Assembly: GCA_964609625.1 (NCBI GenBank)
Contig: CAZSRS010000022.1
Coordinates: 1 to 61,480 of the forward strand
DNA length: 61,480 nucleotides
Reading direction: 5' to 3'
DNA from: G963674665 sp964609625
GTDB taxonomy: Bacteria; Desulfobacterota; Desulfovibrionia; Desulfovibrionales; Desulfovibrionaceae
How positions within the stretch are numbered: position 1 is the first letter of the stretch; each line of letters begins with the position of its first letter. This document shows, piece by piece, positions 43,045-51,747 of the stretch. Both the position numbers and the translations under genes were made by a program. The notes beneath the pieces were generated by a model, which saw only the letters and a program-made list of their open reading frames with translations, was not told where the DNA came from and ran no database searches.

Positions 43045-44592
43045 ATGATGCCTGATTTTGTTTCGTTTCTCGGGGATGCCAAGCGTATTGTGGGCAGTGG
43101 ACGATGCCGCGACGAGCCTGGGTATCTGGAAGCGCTCTCCCGGAACACGCTGGCTGTGAAACGCACGCTGCTTGCCGTGGTCCGACCGCGAGCAACCGAC
43201 CAGGTGGCCGCGCTCGTCAGGCTGGCCGGGCGGATCGGAATTCCGCTCTACCCGGTAAGCAGGGGGCGCAACGTGGGCTACGGCGACAGTGCGCCCGTGC
43301 TCGACGGGCACGTGTTGTTGGACCTCTCGGACATGCGTTCCATCCGCGAATATGACCCGGACTTGGGACATGTGGTCATCGAGGCCGGGGTCTCCCAGCA
43401 GGACCTCTACGGTTTTCTCCAAGAACGAGACGCCCCCTTCTGGATGGACGCCACTGGCGCCGGCCTCGATGCCAGCATCGTGGGCAACACGCTGGAGGGG
43501 GGGTTCGGGCATACGCCCCTCGGCAACCACCGTGAGGAGTTCACGGACGCCGAGGTCGTGCTCGGCACGGGTCAGGTTTTACGGACCGGCAGGTTCCCCG
43601 GCTTTGGCCCGGATCTCAAGGGACTCTTCGTTCAGTCCAATTTCGGAGTGGTCACGGCCATGCGCATCCGGCTCCTGCCCAGGCCCGAGCATTTCGAATC
43701 CTTCGTACTGCGCGCGGACCGCACCACGGCCCTGGGGGACATGGTGGACACCCTGCGGGTGCTGCGTCGCGACGGTGTGATCACGAGCTGCGTGCACATC
43801 GCCAATCCGGTTCGCTATCTTGTCTCCTCGCGGCTCTGCCCGCCAGAGTTCGCCGACAGGGTCGTCACGGACCAGGATGCCATGCGCGTCATGTCTTCGC
43901 GCCTGCTCCCCGTGGGGCACTGGAACGCTGCGGGGGGCCTCTATGGTTTGAAACAAGCCGTCGCCGCGCATCGGAGAAAACTGCAGAGGGCTTTCAAGGG
44001 CCTGGCATCGATATGCTTTTTCAGCGACTCGAAGCTCAACCGGATGCAAGGGTTGGCCCACGGCCTCGAGGGGATAGGCCTTTCCGCCGCCCGCCGCATA
44101 CGTGAATCCCTGGAGTCCTTCCGCCACATCCACGGGCTGATGCAGGGAATTCCCTCGGACGAGGCCTACAGGAACATCCTCTGGCGGGTGTGCGCATACG
44201 AGGAACTGGGGCTGATTTGGTTCGCCCCGACCTTGGATGCCAAAGGCCGCGAGGCGGAGAAACTGCTCGAACTCGCAACCCCGGCCTTTGCGGAACATGG
44301 CTTCGAGATGCCCTTGACCATCACCCTGGTGACGCCGGACAGGCTGGTGGGCGTATTCAACATCGTCTTCAACAAGACCGCGCCGGACCAAGTCAGCAGG
44401 GCCCATGCGCTCTATGCGCGGCTCCGCCGGGATTTCGGGAGCAAGGGTATCGGTACCTACCGCTCCTCGATTCTGGGAATGGAGGAGCTGCGCCCCACGG
44501 ACGATGGCGTGGATTGCATCCTGCGGAAGATGAAGTCGGTTCTGGACCCGATCGGCGTCATCTCGCGGGGGCGCTACGGTATCCAATCCTAG
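43045..44592 (+). CDS. VAO-family FAD-binding oxidoreductase (4-cresol-dehydrogenase-like)
   Basis: 515 residues. The FAD_binding_4 fold is clear at about 40-190: VRPRATDQVAALVRLAGRIG, IPLYPVSRGRNVGYGDS (pyrophosphate loop), GHVLLDLSDMRSI, DATGAGLDASIVGNTLEGGF and GHTPLGNHREEF. The C-terminal part (about 220-510) is a substrate domain ending with the family's LDPIGVISRGRYG. The order matches flavin oxidases such as 4-cresol dehydrogenase or vanillyl-alcohol oxidase. The substrate is unknown. There is no signal peptide. It lies between two PEP-CTERM genes and has no clear ribosome-binding site. Why it is in an EPS locus is unexplained; oxidation of an EPS-linked phenol or sugar is only a guess. 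Confidence 0.83.
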   Translation: MMPDFVSFLGDAKRIVGSGRCRDEPGYLEALSRNTLAVKRTLLAVVRPRATDQVAALVRLAGRIGIPLYPVSRGRNVGYGDSAPVLDGHVLLDLSDMRSIREYDPDLGHVVIEAGVSQQDLYGFLQERDAPFWMDATGAGLDASIVGNTLEGGFGHTPLGNHREEFTDAEVVLGTGQVLRTGRFPGFGPDLKGLFVQSNFGVVTAMRIRLLPRPEHFESFVLRADRTTALGDMVDTLRVLRRDGVITSCVHIANPVRYLVSSRLCPPEFADRVVTDQDAMRVMSSRLLPVGHWNAAGGLYGLKQAVAAHRRKLQRAFKGLASICFFSDSKLNRMQGLAHGLEGIGLSAARRIRESLESFRHIHGLMQGIPSDEAYRNILWRVCAYEELGLIWFAPTLDAKGREAEKLLELATPAFAEHGFEMPLTITLVTPDRLVGVFNIVFNKTAPDQVSRAHALYARLRRDFGSKGIGTYRSSILGMEELRPTDDGVDCILRKMKSVLDPIGVISRGRYGIQS

Positions 44593-44639
44593 ATACCTCG
44601 GGCCCCGGGAACCGGCAGAGCGTCCACTCCAATTATACC

Positions 44640-44657
44640 TGTCGGCGATTTTTACAC
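44640..44657 (+). promoter_or_regulatory. Candidate PrsR upstream activating site, copy 2
   Basis: TGTCGGCGATTTTTACAC, one mismatch from the element at 41957-41974, in the opposite orientation. It lies about 168 bases before the second sigma-54 promoter. Together with copy 1 it is the strongest candidate for a locus-specific activator site in the window. Confidence 0.65.
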
Positions 44658-44815
44658 CATTCCTTTCCTCTCCTGAACAGTCTTCATTTCTTTCGACTCT
44701 CGTGCTCGGCCAGACGTCTTTTATACTTCGAACCCATTGAAATTACGTCATCATCTCAATAAGTTAAGCAAATTATCATAAAAGGCGCGCACTCGGTTCC
44801 CGGCAGAGGGGATGA

Positions 44816-44830
44816 TGGCACGGACATTGC
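44816..44830 (+). promoter_or_regulatory. Sigma-54 promoter of the second PEP-CTERM gene
   Basis: TGGCACggacaTTGC matches the sigma-54 -24/-12 consensus with N5 spacing. The start of transcription should be near 44842, and GGAG at 44856-44859 sits 7 bases before the ATG at 44867. It resembles the promoter at 42061 in sequence and in its relation to the upstream 18-bp element. Confidence 0.87.
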
Positions 44831-44866
44831 TCAATCTATGGAAATACAAACCCACGGAGTACTACG

Positions 44867-45586
44867 ATGAGAGCCTCGATCATCATGATCCTCGTTGCCC
44901 TGTCCTTGGTCCTGTGTACCGCCGCCGCTTCCGCTGAAACCATAAGCTTCGGCGACAGCACCATCATTTGGCCCAATGCACCCACAACCGTTTCCCTGAG
45001 CGATGACACCCACGGCATCCCAGACCTTATAGGCGGTTCTTTCAACTTCGATGGCCACGTGCTGACCCAAATCAGCCTGAACTATTTCCTCAACGAAAGC
45101 AGTTCCCAGAGCCTCTGGAACAGCTTCACTCCCGGAGATTGGTTCTTCGACTTTGATCAGGATGGATACTGGGACGTGGTCATTCACAACACCGGAAACA
45201 ACAACTACTCCCTGTTCACGGGGGCGTGGGGCTATGGCTCAAACGGCTACGCCGCCACGGACTACGTCTTCGCGACTGCCGGCAATACCCGCATGGGTCA
45301 TCCCACCTACGCCAAGGTCGAGGGAGTGGGCACGACCGTGGCCTTCGATGGCTGGCGCTCCTTCAGCGAAGTCAGTGGGGGCGGCGTGGTCACCTCCACC
45401 TGGGATCTCCATCTCGATTTGAGCGGCTACTCCGGACAGGGCTTTGTCTACGGCTTCACCATCAGCTGCGCCAACGACGTGCTGTTCGGCGAGGCCACGG
45501 TACCCACACCCGAGCCCGCCAGCATCGTCCTGGCCGGAATCGGCCTGCTGGGTCTCTGCGGTTTGCGCAAGAGAGCGAAGGCCTAA
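44867..45586 (+). CDS. PEP-CTERM sorting domain protein 2
   Basis: 239 residues. A signal peptide ends at ASA (residue 23). The C-terminal sorting tail has PEP at 215-217 (TPEPAS), a hydrophobic stretch and the basic end LRKRAKA. The middle is rich in Gly, Ser, Asn and Tyr, with DFDQDGYWDVVIHNTGNNNY, which resembles a calcium-loop-like segment, but I cannot assign a fold. It is the second XrtA substrate of the locus and shares promoter type and upstream element with protein 1, yet the two proteins are otherwise unlike. About 287 bases without a gene follow. Confidence 0.92.
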   Translation: MRASIIMILVALSLVLCTAAASAETISFGDSTIIWPNAPTTVSLSDDTHGIPDLIGGSFNFDGHVLTQISLNYFLNESSSQSLWNSFTPGDWFFDFDQDGYWDVVIHNTGNNNYSLFTGAWGYGSNGYAATDYVFATAGNTRMGHPTYAKVEGVGTTVAFDGWRSFSEVSGGGVVTSTWDLHLDLSGYSGQGFVYGFTISCANDVLFGEATVPTPEPASIVLAGIGLLGLCGLRKRAKA

Positions 45587-45873
45587 GAGGCTGTTGAAAA
45601 CGGCCCATGCACGCCAGACGGCTTATCCGACTGCGGGCATCTCGGACCTCAACGCCACTGACCGCGCCCGAATCCGTGCCACATGGCCAAAGTGCGCGAC
45701 ACCGCCCCCCGGACGGAAGACGGTATTAGCCTGAAACACGTCGAGGGAGATCAAGCGGTTCAGAAACAACCCGAAGCCGGTGATCCTTGCTTCATGCCGC
45801 CGGCTTTGGGAACAAGCTTACCCCCGACCTTTTGCCCGAGGTCATCAATAAACCTCAACACAACAGCCATGCC

Positions 45874-46989
45874 ATGAAAAAGAAAATTCTCGTCACCGGC
45901 GGTGTAGGGTATATAGGAAGCCACACCTGTGTTGAACTGCAGAACAACGGCTATGACGTGGTCATCGTCGACAACCTCTGCAACAGCTCGCCTGTGGCGC
46001 TGGAGCGCGTGCAGCAGATCACGGGGCGGGAGATCAAGTTCCACAGGATGGACATCCGTAACGAGACGCTGTTGGACGACCTTTTTCAGCGGGAGCGGAT
46101 CGACGCCGTGATCCATTTTGCCGGACTCAAGGCAGTGGGAGAATCAGTGGAGCTGCCCCTGGACTACTACCACAACAACATCATCAGCACCCTTGCCCTG
46201 TGCCGATCCATGAAAAAGAACGGCGTGCGTAACCTTGTATTCAGTTCCTCCGCCACGGTCTATGGAACACCGCACACGGTTCCGATTCGCGAGGATTTTC
46301 CAACGCAGGTTACCAACCCATACGGCCGTACCAAGCTCATGGTGGAAGAGATACTGCGGGATGTCTCCGCTGCCGACGGCGGTTGGAACATCGCCCTGCT
46401 CCGATATTTCAATCCCGTGGGGGCACACGAGAGCGGGCTCATCGGCGAGGATCCGTGCAACACGCCAAACAACTTGGCACCGTACATCAGCCAGGTGGCT
46501 GTAGGACGATTGCCCTACCTTTCCGTGTTCGGCAACGACTACCCTACCCCGGACGGCACCGGAGTGCGCGACTATATCCACGTCATGGATCTCGCCGCAG
46601 GCCACGTCAGAGCCCTGCACAAGCTGTTCACCAACAGCGGCCTGGTCATATACAATCTCGGCACCGGCAGGGGCTACAGCGTTCTGGAGATGGTTGAGGC
46701 CTTCGAGCGGGTCAGTGGCCGCCCCATTCCTTACAAGATCAAGGCCAGGCGTCCGGGCGACATCGCCGTCTGCTTCGCGGATCCCCGCAAGGCAAGGGAA
46801 GAACTCGACTGGGTCGCCTCCCGCCCCCTGGATGCCATGGTGCGCGACGCCTGGAACTGGCAGTCGAGCAATCCCTGCGGGTATCGCGGGAACAGTCGCG
46901 GGACGCCCCTCCCAGCAACGCGGCCAACGGAAGAGATGATCCCCTCCATACTCACGGAGAGCAAGGACGTTGCGCGTCTCGAGGCATGA
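45874..46989 (+). CDS. galE: UDP-glucose 4-epimerase
   Basis: 371 residues from the ATG at 45874. The NAD-binding loop TGGVGYIGSHT, the catalytic YxxxK (Y150, K154 in NPYGRTK) and FSSSATVYG are all present, followed by the substrate-side RYFNPVGAHESGLIGEDP. It interconverts UDP-Glc and UDP-Gal (and perhaps the GlcNAc forms), feeding EPS synthesis in the cytosol. It is about 30 residues longer than the usual 338 at the C-terminus (CGYRGNSRGTPLPATRPTEE and beyond), a low-complexity extension. No clear ribosome-binding site precedes the ATG. A strong hairpin follows. Confidence 0.93.
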   Translation: MKKKILVTGGVGYIGSHTCVELQNNGYDVVIVDNLCNSSPVALERVQQITGREIKFHRMDIRNETLLDDLFQRERIDAVIHFAGLKAVGESVELPLDYYHNNIISTLALCRSMKKNGVRNLVFSSSATVYGTPHTVPIREDFPTQVTNPYGRTKLMVEEILRDVSAADGGWNIALLRYFNPVGAHESGLIGEDPCNTPNNLAPYISQVAVGRLPYLSVFGNDYPTPDGTGVRDYIHVMDLAAGHVRALHKLFTNSGLVIYNLGTGRGYSVLEMVEAFERVSGRPIPYKIKARRPGDIAVCFADPRKAREELDWVASRPLDAMVRDAWNWQSSNPCGYRGNSRGTPLPATRPTEEMIPSILTESKDVARLEA

Positions 46990-47395
46990 CCCCTGACAGG
47001 GGCGTCGCTACGGCCCACAAAAAATCAATGCTCGCCCCGGCGTGGTATTTCCATGCCGGGGCGATTCTTATTCGAGCTTCAAACCAACACCACGCCAACA
47101 GTCATGCTTATTCACGGCAGGCAAACACGTGGTCATACCTGCCGCGGCGAAAGACTACGTCTTTCGAGCGCGCCGTCCTGGTGTACCATCCGCTTCAACT
47201 TCGAAATTACGTCTGTATTCGGGGGATCGTGTCCGTCGCTGTGGAGCGCCTTCCTGGCACGCGGGCTGTTTTCCAACAACCTGCCAGGGCATCAGGAATG
47301 ACGACGAGGGTGGGGGTGCGGCGCGGAACGAGTCCGGCATGCCGCGCGCGATTGGCTCCGCCAGGGTCGGTGCGCGGCTGCCGTGAGGAGGGGGT
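46990..47395. other. Intergenic region after galE
   Basis: About 400 bases between two convergent genes. It holds the terminator at 47033-47073; beyond it I see only short frames without family features. Confidence 0.6.
47033..47073 (+). terminator. Rho-independent-type terminator after galE
   Basis: CGCCCCGGC (47033-47041) pairs with GCCGGGGCG (47055-47063), and the inner TGG/CCA extends the stem; ATTCTTATTC follows. The T-rich tail is imperfect, but the hairpin is very strong. It lies 44 bases after the galE stop. Confidence 0.75.
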
Positions 47396-48757
47396 TCAAC
47401 GGCCGGCACCCTTCAGGATGACCTTTACCGTCTTGAGGATGATGAACAGATCGAACAGCAGGCTGTAGTTCTTGATGTAGTACATGTCGTAGCGAAGCTT
47501 TTCCTTCGCGTCCTCGACCGAACTCCCATAGGGGTAGGAGACCTGGGCCCAGCCGGTGAGTCCTGGCTTTACGGCGTGACGCCCCGAGTAATAGGGGATT
47601 TCTTTTGCCAGGCCTTCCACAAACTCGGGACGTTCGGGGCGGGGTCCGACAAAACTCATGTCCCCGCGCAGGATGTTCCACAACTGTGGGATCTCGTCGA
47701 TCCGCAGCTTGCGGTAGATGCGCCCCACACGGGTGATGCGAGGATCTCCCTTCTGAGACCACACCGCACCGGTGAATTGTTCCGCGTTGCGGCACATGGT
47801 GCGAAATTTGTACAGCTTGAAGGTCGTACCTTGCTCACCCATGCGGTACTGAGAGAACAGCAATGGGCCGGGAGAGTCGAGAAGCAGGATCAGCGCGATC
47901 AAGGGGATGAAGGGTAGAATAACCACCAGGAGCAGAAGGGCCGCAAAGACGTCCAGTATTCGTTTGAGAACCAGCTTGATGGGCGTGATATGAAACCCGT
48001 CCGAAAAGATCAGACCGCTGGGAGTGATGTTCTCCACCAGGAGTTTTCCAGTGATTTTTTCGTAGAAGGCAGGAGCGTCATAGATCTCGATTCCGGACAT
48101 CTTGCAATCCAGGAGATCCTTGGCCGGGAACACACCCCTGCGTTCGCGCATGGAGACGACCACGGCGTCGGCCCGTTTGTTTTTAACGATCTGGGCCAGG
48201 CTTTCGGCTCCGCCTACCACCCGGTCCGGCTTCACCGCGACAGTGTTCCCACAGGACACGTAGCCCAGAAAATCATAGGGGCTGTTGGCCCGACCAACGA
48301 TTTCGCCGATGCGCTGGGCCAAGTCCCCGTCCCCGAGAATGACCACCCGCTTGCCAAAGGCCTTGCTGGCAATGAAACCGTGATTGATCCCATGCCAAAT
48401 GATGTGAAAAAGACTGAAGAAGCAAAGCGTCAGGGCATAGATCGTGAACTTGCGGTCACTGAGCTGATCGAAACTGTACAAAGCGAGCAATAGAATCCCG
48501 GTAATGGCGGTCATGGCGCCGACCCGTGAGATCAACTGTCTGCTCCCGTAGTTTTTCCGGCCGTCGTAGATTTCGAGGAAAAAGGAGGCCATTAAGGAAC
48601 AAAACAGAATGATGAAGCTTTGGGTATTGAGCATCTCTATGACAGAGGAGTACTCTGGATTGGCGTAGTAAAATGCTGAGAATGTGACATATAACAATAG
48701 TACATATGCTGCAATGTCTCCTGAAAAAAGCGCCAGGAATCGTTTTGAATTGGGCAT
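47396..48757 (-). CDS. XrtA-type initiating sugar transferase (polyprenyl glycosylphosphotransferase, EpsB-like)
   Basis: 453 residues. About four N-terminal membrane segments (10-115), a Rossmann-like centre (KRVVILGDGDLAQRIGEIVG), then a membrane helix and the catalytic bacterial sugar transferase domain (FKLYKFRTMCRNAEQFTG, DPRITRVGRIYRKLRIDEIP, MSFVGPRPERPEFVE, YYSGRHAVKPGLTGWAQVSY). This is the sugar transferase family of PEP-CTERM/XrtA loci. It loads the first sugar phosphate onto undecaprenyl phosphate. It is set apart from the main operon, convergent with galE. GGA lies about 11 bases before the ATG, and a near-consensus sigma-54 site lies upstream. Confidence 0.94.
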   Translation of the reverse strand: MPNSKRFLALFSGDIAAYVLLLYVTFSAFYYANPEYSSVIEMLNTQSFIILFCSLMASFFLEIYDGRKNYGSRQLISRVGAMTAITGILLLALYSFDQLSDRKFTIYALTLCFFSLFHIIWHGINHGFIASKAFGKRVVILGDGDLAQRIGEIVGRANSPYDFLGYVSCGNTVAVKPDRVVGGAESLAQIVKNKRADAVVVSMRERRGVFPAKDLLDCKMSGIEIYDAPAFYEKITGKLLVENITPSGLIFSDGFHITPIKLVLKRILDVFAALLLLVVILPFIPLIALILLLDSPGPLLFSQYRMGEQGTTFKLYKFRTMCRNAEQFTGAVWSQKGDPRITRVGRIYRKLRIDEIPQLWNILRGDMSFVGPRPERPEFVEGLAKEIPYYSGRHAVKPGLTGWAQVSYPYGSSVEDAKEKLRYDMYYIKNYSLLFDLFIILKTVKVILKGAGR

Positions 48758-49387
48758 TGGAGGCTTCCTTTGCTTTTCTGGAGTTTGACGAAATAACCGT
48801 TGAACGATTTTGAATCAGGATCGAGACAGAATTCCTTACAATTTCCGCATCCATCTCTTTCATGAGACTGCGACACCCCCTACAAAGCAAGGAGTGGGCC
48901 AAAAAACACGCTCCGCCTTCGCGCTTCCAACATCCTGAAATAACGAATATTATGCGAGTCGTTTTCTGATCCGTCAGGGAAATCTCACAGACACTTGGGG
49001 GATACCGCCTGTTCAGAAGAATTGGAGAAATGGAATGCGTATACTTTTCTTGCTTCATTCTAAAAAAATCGCACAGCTTCCTGCACTCATGGTCTGTGGG
49101 CAGCTTCGCCCCCCAAGGCGTCGGGCAGGTGCGTCACGACATGATTGAGGTTGGCCGCGCCAGCGTACACGGCTGATCCCCTGGACTTCATGGAGCGATT
49201 ATAAAATCAGAATACCGTTGCAGCGAGCCGGCATCGGCTTGGACTTTGCACTAGCCCGGATGCCGCGACGCCCGACAACCAACGCGGAAACGGATGCTCA
49301 TAACTGGATGCGGGCTTGGAACCCAACCGGGAGTCAAGCGCGAATCGCATACAGCACCCGTTGCCCAGGCAGCAGTTCGAGGTGCAT
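48758..49387. other. Intergenic region between the initiating transferase and the HAD gene
   Basis: 630 bases of mixed composition between two divergent genes. A sigma-54-like site is seen on the minus strand at 48887-48901; otherwise I find no recognisable gene, repeat or terminator. Confidence 0.5.
48887..48901 (-). promoter_or_regulatory. Sigma-54-like promoter upstream of the initiating sugar transferase
   Basis: Read on the minus strand: TGGCCCactccTTGC, one mismatch to TGGCAC-N5-TTGC. It lies 130 bases before the ATG at 48757. No copy of the 18-bp element was found upstream, so regulation by PrsR is less certain than for the PEP-CTERM genes. Confidence 0.4.
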
Positions 49388-50191
49388 ATGAACAGGACCA
49401 GCTCTCCACAAGACGCGCTTGAAATGATGGTGTCCAAGAAAATCGTCATTTTTGATCTCGATGGAACCCTGACCGAAAGCAAGGCGAGCATGGATGCTGA
49501 AATGGCGGAACTTCTGACCGCCCTGCTCGAGAAAAAGGCAGTGGCGGTCATCTCCGGATGCCGTTTCGCTCAGTTCGAGGATCAGTTCCTGCGCATGCTG
49601 TCGCCGGATGCCACGCTCGGGAATCTCTTCCTCTTCCCCACGTGTGGCGCGGCATTCCATAAATACGCGGACGGGGTCTGGACCGAGGTCTATGCCAACA
49701 CTCTCTCTCCACGAGACAAACGCCGTATCTACAACGCCTTTGACTCGGCCCTGTCGCTCTTCGGACATGCTCCCAAGGAGGTCTGGGGGGAGATCATCGA
49801 GGATCGGGGAAGTCAGATCACCTTTTCCGCCCTGGGACAAAACGCCCCCCTGGAGGCAAAGAGAGCCTGGGATCCGAACCAGAAAAAACGCGAGAGGATC
49901 ATCTCCCTGCTGCGACAGGAGTTGGACGACTTCGATGTCAAGTACGGCGGCACGACGTCGATAGACATCACCCACAAAGGGATCGACAAAGAATATGGTA
50001 TCAACAAAATCAGGGAACATCTCGGCCATGCGCTTCAGGAGATGGTCTTTGTGGGAGATCGGCTAGAACCCGGGGGCAACGATCACGCCGTGTTGGCCAC
50101 GGGAATCGACTGCTTCTCTGTCGCGGATCCGGTCGAGACAAAGGACCTGCTGCGTGTCATGCTGTGCGGGCATGTCTGCCCCTCCCAGTAG
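49388..50191 (+). CDS. HAD superfamily (IIB, phosphomannomutase/SPP-like) hydrolase
   Basis: 267 residues from the ATG at 49388 (GAGG 5 bases upstream). HAD motif I is IFDLDGTLT with D23 and D25, motif II VISGCR, motif III GIDKEYGINKIREH and motif IV VFVGDRLEPGGNDH. The cap type fits HAD-IIB, which holds phosphomannomutases and sugar-phosphate phosphatases. The exact substrate is unknown; sugar-phosphate metabolism supporting EPS synthesis is plausible. The gene appears monocistronic, and 265 bases with no clear gene follow. Confidence 0.85.
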   Translation: MNRTSSPQDALEMMVSKKIVIFDLDGTLTESKASMDAEMAELLTALLEKKAVAVISGCRFAQFEDQFLRMLSPDATLGNLFLFPTCGAAFHKYADGVWTEVYANTLSPRDKRRIYNAFDSALSLFGHAPKEVWGEIIEDRGSQITFSALGQNAPLEAKRAWDPNQKKRERIISLLRQELDDFDVKYGGTTSIDITHKGIDKEYGINKIREHLGHALQEMVFVGDRLEPGGNDHAVLATGIDCFSVADPVETKDLLRVMLCGHVCPSQ

Positions 50192-50426
50192 TCCCGGGTC
50201 TGGACATTCCAGTGCCGCTGTCCTGGTCGTGGACAGGAGTACGCGCCAGATGCGTGAAGCACATCGCGGAACGACTGCCCACGTTGCCTTCGAAGAGCAT
50301 GACTTGGGAACGCGCGGCAGGAGCCCGCGCGACGAACGAAGCCCGCGCAAGACCACGTGAAATCGCGTTTTCGCCAGGAAGCTGTAATCAAATCACGGGA
50401 TGTGTTTTGACATCGTGGTCTGATCT

Positions 50427-50440
50427 GTAAAAAGTGTCTC
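50427..50440 (+). repeat. 14-bp direct repeat, left copy
   Basis: GTAAAAAGTGTCTC occurs here and again at 51035-51048, either side of the zinc-ribbon PilZ gene and 608 bases apart. The meaning is unclear: it could be a duplication scar or a pair of binding sites. Confidence 0.5.
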
Positions 50441-50456
50441 CCCCACGCTCCCAGGA

Positions 50457-50966
50457 CTACAGATATCCTTTCATCTTGAGTTGAATGGTTCTCTCGTCCA
50501 TTTCAAGTTGCACGCTGTCCTGAGATTCGATGTCGAAGGACTTGGTGGCGACGTAGTGCTTCAGGTTGTTTCGCTTGGGATCCGGCAGGTCGAGGAACTC
50601 ACAACCCAGCACGCCTTTGTGCATGCGTACAACCCTGGCCTGCAGGTCGTGGAGGAGAGGGTCATTGTCCATTATGCTGAAAACAAGAACCTGCCCCCTT
50701 GTAACATCAACGTCCGAGTTAGGGGCCTCTGATCCCACACCTGTTACGCTTATATCCTTGAGTTCCGCTATGCCCATTACAAAGCCGAAATTGAGGAAGA
50801 CACCCTCCACAACCACTCGCCTTGACTTGCGACGCTCACCCCCATCTTTTGCAATGTCAGGCGTCATAACGAAAACTGTCTTGCATCGATGGCATTTAAC
50901 ATTTCTAAATAGGGAACCATCCGGCACTGTTCCAATACTATTGCAATGAGGGCATCGGATTCTCAT
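50457..50966 (-). CDS. Zinc-ribbon PilZ domain protein
   Basis: 169 residues. A zinc ribbon of the MJ0042 type occupies residues 1-32 (Cys5/Cys8 and Cys25/Cys28; RCPHCNSIGTVPDGS). A PilZ domain follows with RxxxR at 45-50 (ERRKSRRVVVEG) and DxSxxG at 71-76 (DISVTG), so it should bind cyclic di-GMP. The combination resembles small sensor proteins of sulfate reducers. No membrane segment is seen. It stands alone, flanked by the 14-bp repeats, and is the third PilZ protein in the window. Confidence 0.85.
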   Translation of the reverse strand: MRIRCPHCNSIGTVPDGSLFRNVKCHRCKTVFVMTPDIAKDGGERRKSRRVVVEGVFLNFGFVMGIAELKDISVTGVGSEAPNSDVDVTRGQVLVFSIMDNDPLLHDLQARVVRMHKGVLGCEFLDLPDPKRNNLKHYVATKSFDIESQDSVQLEMDERTIQLKMKGYL

Positions 50967-51034
50967 AACGCATTTCTGGAATTAGCTTTTCATTTCAGAG
51001 GGTGCTGTATGCCGCGTATAGCATAATAGTCGTG

Positions 51035-51048
51035 GTAAAAAGTGTCTC
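51035..51048 (+). repeat. 14-bp direct repeat, right copy
   Basis: Second copy of GTAAAAAGTGTCTC, identical to 50427-50440. It lies 69 bases upstream of the start codon of the zinc-ribbon PilZ gene, so a regulatory role for that gene is possible. Confidence 0.5.
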
Positions 51049-51657
51049 TCGCATCACGTGTTGGGAAGGCTCTGCTTATCGCCATTACCTGCTCGAGCAA
51101 ACAAACAGTTCCGCTACGAGTAATAAAACTGGACGGTTTCCATCTTCGTCCACTTCGCTTAGAGGGCGCGATAGATGGAAAAAAACTCTTTCATCTCTCA
51201 ATTTCAATTTACAAACCAAAGAGATGGGCAGGATTCTTCTCCGCAGACACACTGCCGATCAAGAACCTCCCGGTAACTATCGAATTCCATTGCAAGGCCT
51301 GTTCCTGTTTCCAACAGGAGTCTCTGGCGGGTACCCGCTCACGGGTCTGGAATGATGACCACGATCGTTTCCAGCAGCCGGGAGAACTCGAATTCCCAGA
51401 AGCAAGTATCGGTTCGGGCGGAGTCAACACCGTTACCAGTACCGTCACCTGGATCGTTGCCTTTACCGCGGGCAGTAGCTGTCGTTGCCTGCTCCACGAT
51501 CGTCGAGGCGATCGCACCACGTACCGCTTCGGGTGTGATAGGCTGTTCAGGGCTGATCCACGTTAGGTTAAAGCTATATACATCAAGTTCTTACGATAGA
51601 TCGCAAAAAATGCTTGCAACCGAGCGGCGTTTTGCGTAGACCGTGCACGACAATGGG

Positions 51658-51676
51658 AATGAGAATCTTTCTCATT
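51658..51676. promoter_or_regulatory. Fur-box-like operator
   Basis: AATGAGAATCTTTCTCATT is a perfect inverted repeat (8-base arms, 3-base centre) that fits the 19-bp Fur operator pattern. It lies 72-90 bases before the DUF4198 start codon, so iron control of that gene is likely. The exact regulator cannot be proven from sequence. Confidence 0.7.
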
Positions 51677-51747
51677 TACAGGCGCCTTCTTCTGGTCGCT
51701 TGCAAGGTGCTATCTCTTTCAACCTTCTACCGTCTGGAGGAATTTCA

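Larger units (their letters stand above)
50967..51747. other. Gene-poor region before the DUF4198 gene
   Basis: About 780 bases. Plus-strand frames look non-coding. On the minus strand about 51353-51598 there is a startless frame reading SFNLTWISPEQPITPEAVRG and a Gly-rich stretch, which may be a decayed gene of unknown type. The right end carries the Fur-box-like palindrome and the ribosome-binding site for the next gene. Confidence 0.45.

Noticed and set aside
45587..45610. GAGGCTGTTGAAAA just after PEP-CTERM gene 2, resembling an insertion-sequence end
   Set aside because: No transposase remnant and no matching inverted end was found nearby, so it is not enough to call an element.
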